A program made the translations under genes and the position numbers. 64,000 bases of DNA, taken from positions 156,092,627 through 156,156,626 of the forward strand of contig NC_053036.3 in assembly GCF_002575655.3 (NCBI RefSeq), read 5' to 3'. The notes under the pieces were generated by a model. That model did no database searches and was not told the DNA's origin. It saw only the letters and a list, made by a program, of their open reading frames with translations. Origin of the DNA: Aegilops tauschii subsp. strangulata (Eukaryota; Streptophyta; Magnoliopsida; Poales; Poaceae). Shown here one piece after another: positions 59,115 through 64,000 of this stretch. Numbering within the stretch: the first letter of the stretch is position 1; the number at the start of each line of letters is the position of its first letter.

Positions 59115-61895
59115 TCACTTAGACTGACTAAATTCTTCTTCTATACCATCCAACAGGTTGTCTAGCCTACAATCCTGTTGGGAATACTTTGCGGCTAATT
59201 CTACCTGGTCATATACCAATTTGACAGGGATCTCTTTCCCATCGGGTCCCACAGGTCCGACCTCGGCCATGTGGTTCGGGTCAGCCTTGGTATATCGGGT
59301 CTTCACCATGGCCCAGGCTTCCCTCGCACCTTGCCGGTAGGCTGATATCTTCCTTAATCGGAAGCGCCGCCGCGCTCCCTTGAGCTTCTCTATAAGCTCC
59401 CCCATGCCTCCTGGCGGGGAGACGGATGGCCACAAGGCTTGGGCAATGCCCTCCATCACCTGCCGAACTTGTTCGTGCAGTTGTGAGAGCTCTGGCAGAA
59501 GGTCACCCACAGACACGGGCATCTCCTCCGCGGGACGACCCCTCAGCATACCTGCAGACATAACTCTGTTAGCCGGTTTCTTCGTCGAACTCTTTAAAAG
59601 TTTGTTCAAGCACTTACTAAAAATGCCGCGTCGAAGCCTCTTATTCTCCTTTACGGAGTCAGCAAGCTGGGCTCGAACATCTTTCAATTCCACGCCCAGC
59701 TGGATATTGGTGTCTTGGAGATATTTTTCTCCCACCTAACTTGCGTAAGCACGCGCTCGCTAGCCTTTAGCTGTCGTAGAGCATGTTGCTCATCCGGATT
59801 CACTCTGGGACCATCTGCATAATCTATTGTTAGATTTGCACGCATGCCGCATACTAATCGGTGCATGTCATTCTTTTTGATAGAGACAAGTGTTACCAGA
59901 GGGGGCCTTCTCGGACTCCTTCATTGCGGCAACCGCGACCCGTAGCTGGGCTTTGCACTCTTCTAGCTCTTGCGACAATTGGGTATTCTTATCCGTAAGG
60001 ACCTATGCAAAAAATGATCCTTAAATTAGTTGAGTCAACTGTTTCAAGTCTTAGGGGCTACTGATATACATAATTATTAGATTTCCTTACCCGTATATCT
60101 TTTACATACTGGTCTGTGGCTCTGGCAAGACCACTTTGAGCAGCTCGGATGTACGCGTCTCCTGAGTTGAAGGCATCGAATGCCTCTTGGGAGAAACAAG
60201 CGTCACGGAGTACGGCCCGCCGACGCCTGTGATTCATGGCGCTCTCCACTTTGGAATTTGTAGCGGATAGCCTATCTACATCCTCTGTAGGAGAAACATC
60301 CGGCGTTGGTCTCGTGTCAGCGTCCGCCTCTATGTCCGGCTCTGGAGCCCGACTGGTGGAGGCGTGACCGGCAACCTCTCCGGATATAGTCTGGCGAGCG
60401 TTTTTCCTACTAGGAAACATGGACGTTATTATATTTTAAAAGACGACAACCACGGAGCAGGGTTTTGTTTCATACCTCTGCGATGGTGTCTCAGTCCTGA
60501 CCGCCTTCCTCTTAAGCCTACCCGGCTTCGATGCCCCTTGTTGGTGAGTCACTGCGGGTTCGGCATGGCGTCCCGAGGGCCTTCCCTGTAAGACGCCATA
60601 TGTGTGCGGTAGGTGAAATGCAGAAAAAGGGATCCTTCTTGGAAGTTAGGGCTCCGGTTTTACTTACATGCGATGCAGGGAGTAGTCCAGGATAATCGGC
60701 TATGATGGCCACCATGGCATCGTCGTAGCTCAATTGATAGAACGTCATGTCAATCAGCTCCACAAATATGTCCGGATCCTCTTCGAGTCCGGGGTCGAGG
60801 GCCCGGTCAGGGTCCTCTGGTTGTGGAGACGGGCTGTGGACCTCCCTCACAGCTTTTCGCAGTTCCTGCTTTGAAATAGCAAGGTAAATACTCATGACAA
60901 AGAATGCGGAAAGGATTGGAGTGGAAAGTAGCAGCTCACCCAGCTTGGGGGGTTGTACATGGAGAATCCATCCCGTGGCTTAATGCGGGCAAAATCCTCT
61001 TCTTCTCCTTTGTACAAATCGGACAATATATTCGCTAGTGCAGCGACGGAGTCCGGACCTTTACGACCGTAGCGGGTAGCATCATCTTCTCCGTTGAAGT
61101 GCCACATGGGTTGTCCCCGATATTGAAGTGGCTGCACCCCCCCCCCCCCGCGCGCATTATACATATGGACATAACCTCGGTTATTGTTAATCCTGATTTT
61201 GCCAGCATCTCCATCCAGCCCATCAGATAAAGGACTTCTCCGTTATCTTCCTCCTGGGGGCGCCGAGGGCGCCAGGTGCGGCGTTTCTTCAAAAGGGCGT
61301 TGTCGAACTCAGGAAGGCCCATCCGGATAGGATCTGGAAGGGGGACGTCCTCCATATAGAACCACTCCGAAGGCCAGTCTTCGGACGTCTTCTTCGGGGT
61401 ACCAGACAGGTATCCGGTCCCGGCGATGCGCCATATTTCGGCTCTGCCTACTTGATATATTGACCCCTTCTGCGTACGGGGCACGAGGCAGAATAGCCTC
61501 TGCCATAGCTCGAAATGAGCTTCACAGCCCAGAAACAGCTCGCAAAGGGCGACATAGCTAGCGATGTGTAATATGGAAGCGGGGGTAAAGTTATGCAACT
61601 GGGGGCCGTAGAACTCCAGGAGCCCGCGGAGGAACGGATGGACTGGAAATCCAAGTCCCCTTAATAAGTAAGGGACAAGGCATACCCGCTCCTCCCTGGA
61701 CGGGTTGGGGAAGTTCTCCGCTTGCTCCCCGCCATTGTAGGTAGCGAGCCCGGGTCGAACGGGGACCATATACGCAGGGGGGAGAAATCCCTGGGTCTGT
61801 AACTTTACTAATTGGTTGTGAGGGACGGAACACTTCTTCCAATCACCGGGCTTAGGGCTACGGGAGCGAGAGGAGGAGCTGCGATGGCCGGCCAT
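59115..61895 (-). pseudogene. Antisense gene of the Tat-lineage element (putative gypsy-type transposon protein), spliced
   Basis: It starts at ATG 61895 with MAGHRSSSSRSRSPKPGDWK and runs on the minus strand to a stop at 59115. The N-terminal domain (PVRPGLATYNGG, GLGFPVHPFLRGLLEFYG, NFTPASILHIASYVALCELF) is the domain annotated in grasses as putative gypsy-type transposon or Transposase_28. A run of G at about 61139-61151 shifts the frame between MRAGGGG and VQPLQYRGQPMWHFNG. Later exons are inferred from splice sites: donor GTGAGC near 60949, GTAAGT near 60668, GTAAGG near 60090. The C-terminal part (GVELKDVRAQLADSVKENKR) looks coiled-coil. Its role is unknown; antisense ORFs at this place are known from related grass elements. 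Confidence 0.8.
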
Positions 61896-62220
61896 GTTGG
61901 AATGGATTTTTTCAGGCGCGCTCCAATGGATACTCGCTGTGGGAGGATGTGTGATCTGGATCTAAGAATCCCCGTCTCTTTAATAGACGGTTTACTCACA
62001 TGGCTAGGGTGGCAAATGTAAAAATGCCCTGGCATCTCGCATTCGCTCGACACGTGGAAGATATCCATTATTGGGCGCGGAAGCCAAGAAGTGCAAACAT
62101 TTATGGGAAGCCGGACACTACTCGACAGGTACTCAGAATTTGGAGAAGAAGCCACCTTGCAATGCTGAAGACAATCTGCGCGCTGGACTCATCGTCATTG
62201 AAGCCTGGTTCGGGGGCTAC
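61896..62220. other. Spacer between antisense gene and 3' LTR
   Basis: No coding frame is supported. The last bases (GGTTCGGGGGCTAC) form the likely plus-strand primer just before the LTR. The minus-strand promoter of the antisense gene should lie here or in the LTR; no clear TATA is visible. Confidence 0.55.
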
Positions 62221-62690
62221 CGAGGGAGTCCTGGACTAGGGGGTCCTCGGACAGCCGGACTATATCCTTTAGCCGGACTGTTGGAATATGAAGATACAAG
62301 ATTGAAGACTTCGTCCCGTGTCCGGATGGGACTCTCCTTGGCGTGGAAGGCAAGCCTGGCAGTACGGATATGTAGATCTCCTCCCTTGTAACCGACTCTG
62401 TGTAACCCTAGCCCTCTCCGGTGTCTATATAAACCGGAGGGTTTAGTCTGTAGGACAACAACAATCATACCATAGGCTAGCTTCTAGGGTTTAGCCTCTA
62501 CGATCTCGTGGTAGATCAACTCTTCTAATACTCATATCATCAAGATCAATCAAGCAGGAAGTAGGGTATTACCTCCATCGAGAGGGCCCGAACCTGGGTA
62601 AACATCGTGTCCCCCGCCTCCTGTTACCATCCACCTTAGACACACAGTTCGGGACCCCCTACCCGAGATCCGCCGGTTTTGACACCGACA
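62221..62690 (+). repeat. 3' LTR of the gypsy element (470 bp)
   Basis: Begins CGAGGGAGTCCTGGACTAGG, where the first base is C instead of the expected T, and ends GACACCGACA. The promoter box TCTATATAAACCGG lies near 62421-62434. The 3' flank is GCGGC. The 5' flank cannot be compared because the 5' LTR is truncated. Confidence 0.9.
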
Positions 62691-62708
62691 GCGGCGACCT
62701 ACCGTGTT

Positions 62709-63468
62709 CTACTCTTCCTCGTTTTCTGTGTGGCGCGACCTCGTTGGCGGCGGGGCGGGGCCTCGGCGGAGCCGGCGATGTCCTCTGTCACGTTGCCGGC
62801 GGGCGGCGCCTCGGCGGAGCGGCGGAAAATCCTCCCCCTCGTTGCCGGTAGGGTGGGGCCTCGGTGGAGCCGGCGGTGTCCTCTGCCTCCTTGTTGGCGC
62901 CGCGGGGCCTCGGCGGAGCAGGGCCTCGTCGACGCCAGCGGAGCGGGGACTCGTCCGAGCGGCCATTGTCCTCAGCCTCGTCCTCGGTCTCACCAAACAA
63001 CGCCTCGGCCGCTTCATCGCCCTCTTTGTAGGCGGCCGCAGCCTCCGCCACCCGCATGCGGTACCGTCAGCGCTCGAGGCGGCCCTCGTGGGCGGAGCGG
63101 TACGAGTCGAGCAGCGCCTCCTGCTCCGCCCGCTCCGCGGCGATCTGCTCCTCTGCCTGCAGGTGCTCCTGGAGGAGATGGTGGTTGTAGGCGGCATCGG
63201 CCTGCGCCTCCCGAAACTGCTCCTCACGCTTCTGCCTCACCGTGTCCATATATTGGGCACGGGCCTCGCCGATGGTCATGGTGCAATGCACCCGCGAGGA
63301 TGGCGCGGAGGAGAGGGTTGGCGCCGGATCGTCGACTACCATGTTCTCCATTGGGACGTCGTCGTCCTCTGGCTGCCTGCCGGCCAGCCAGTTGGTAGCA
63401 ATGGCTGCCATCTCCTTATGGTCCGTCGTCTGCCCGTCCCGAAGAGCGCTGGAGCGCGAGGAAGCCAT
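62709..63468 (-). pseudogene. Unrecognised repetitive protein gene, nonsense-interrupted
   Basis: ATG at 63468 opens MASSRSSALRDGQTTDHKEM, then NWLAGRQPEDDDVPMENM, CTMTIGEARAQYMDTV and a charged Gln/Glu-rich helix. TGA at 63067-63069 interrupts. The same frame continues as RYRMRVAEAAAAYKEGDEAA to 62709, close to the gypsy LTR. A minus-strand TATATAAA at 63541-63548, 73 bp upstream of the ATG, looks like its promoter. The frame is acidic and helical with no transmembrane segment. I recognise no domain. The related copy at 63791-64000 and the match of its flank to 49.2 kb suggest a repetitive, transposon-associated gene. Confidence 0.55.
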
Positions 63469-63790
63469 GGTGGGCAGTAGTGGTGTGGACTGGAGAATAG
63501 GAACGGATGCGGATGACTGTGGCTATGGCCGGCGCAGCAGTTTATATAGCAATGGTGGGCGGCGGAGGGAGGGACGTGTGGCGCCGGAGTAGCTACCTCG
63601 GCAACCGTGTATCATTAATGTGGGCGGCAGAAGGACGGACGGACGGCACTTGTGTCGTTTGAAGGCGGAGCAATCGCATGCACCGGGAAGCGGGGCGGGC
63701 GGCGCTGACCGTTTCGGGCGGAAAGCGCGTGCGGGCGAGGGAGGCGGTCTGGGTGGGACAGGGCAGTCAGACTCGTGCTTGGCAGCGGGT

Positions 63791-64000
63791 CGGTCTAGCA
63801 GCTGGACATGCTGGCTCGCCAGCAACCTCGCCGAGCTGAGCGACGACAATCAGACGATGGACGTAGCTTCCAACCAGGAGCCGGCGCCACTGTCCAAGCC
63901 GGTTCATGCCATGTTCACCATAGACCAGGCGCGGCCGCACTTCGACGCCCTAATGGCAGAAGAGCTACCAGCGCAGGAGGACCTGTGGTGCAACCTCCGT
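63791..64000 (+). pseudogene. Divergent, opposite-strand relative of the 63468 gene; runs off the window
   Basis: The frame (codons from 63791) reads WLASNLAELSDDNQTMDVAS, then PVHAMFTIDQARPHFDALMA and EDLWCNLR, open to the last base. It aligns with NWLAGRQPEDDDVPMENMVV and CTMTIGEARAQYMDTV of the minus-strand gene, in the same order. The N-terminal MASSRSS part is missing and no ATG precedes it in frame. The region just upstream (63690-63790) matches 49190-49330. Most likely a partial copy, but the remainder lies outside the window. Confidence 0.5.

Larger units (their letters stand above)
52846..62690 (+). mobile_element. Tat-lineage Ty3/gypsy retrotransposon (Fatima-like), degenerate
   Basis: The order is truncated 5' LTR, short gag, protease-RT-RNase H-integrase, an antisense gene, and a full 3' LTR. 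The two LTRs share AGGACAACAACAATCATACC and the terminus GACACCGACA. Gypsy identity follows from domain order (integrase after RNase H), and the Tat/Retand lineage from the antisense gene between pol and 3' LTR. The LTR sequence resembles the Triticeae family called Fatima; that name is from memory and tentative. Coding regions hold several stops and frameshifts, so this copy is not autonomous. Confidence 0.9.

Overview
The window looks like an intergenic stretch of a Triticeae grass genome, most likely wheat or Aegilops; barley and rye are not excluded. The evidence is a BARE/Angela/WIS-type LTR, a Tat-lineage Ty3/gypsy element with an antisense gene, several CACTA transposons, Stowaway MITEs, and large LTR elements nested in one another with 5-bp target duplications. 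I found no intact host gene that I recognise. There is no rRNA gene and no intact tRNA gene; one 5S rRNA-derived relic lies inside a transposon.

Left third (1-21948). Element A (1-10210, minus strand) and element B (12773-21549, minus strand) belong to one non-coding LTR-retrotransposon family. They have very long LTRs (about 3.8-4.5 kb), an initiator-Met-tRNA-like primer-binding site, and a 3.6-4.2 kb internal domain without gag-pol. A's right LTR is broken at 10210, where a 5'-truncated Ty1/copia element begins (RT-RNase H, then its 3' LTR from 12108). B sits inside that copia LTR, flanked by GGAGC duplications. B's right end is not a normal LTR. It is a 78-bp near-palindrome, the inverted first bases of the LTR.

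21949-26867 is CACTA-like: a gene-poor body, an array of GGTCGGGAAAG subterminal repeats, and a terminal inverted repeat ending at 26867. A smaller 1.47-kb CACTA (24453-25917) is nested in it and carries the 5S-derived segment.

26868-31617 and 46226-52845 are low-copy DNA made of duplicated blocks (26.9-28.5, 31.2-31.6, 46.7-48.4 and 50.3-52.8 kb). The blocks share a TATA box, a leader and short exon-like segments of an unrecognised gene family. Stowaway and Tourist-like MITEs, a LINE 3' end and minisatellites are scattered through them. Between these two regions, a CACTA element begins at 31618 inside one block. It contains a 4.9-kb solo LTR (31820-36738, TAGAA duplication) and a multi-exon minus-strand gene with duplicated exons (37.6-42.7 kb). 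A BARE/Angela-type solo LTR (44497-46225, CCCCT duplication) follows.

Right end: a 9.8-kb Tat-lineage gypsy element (52846-62690). Its 5' LTR is truncated and its gag-pol has stops and frameshifts. It also has a spliced antisense gene (61895-59115) and a complete 3' LTR. Beyond it are two divergent copies of an unrecognised repetitive protein gene in opposite orientation; the second runs off the window.

Reading the nesting outward gives an insertion order: B after the copia element; the 31820 solo LTR after its CACTA host; that CACTA after the block duplications; the LINE after a local tandem duplication.
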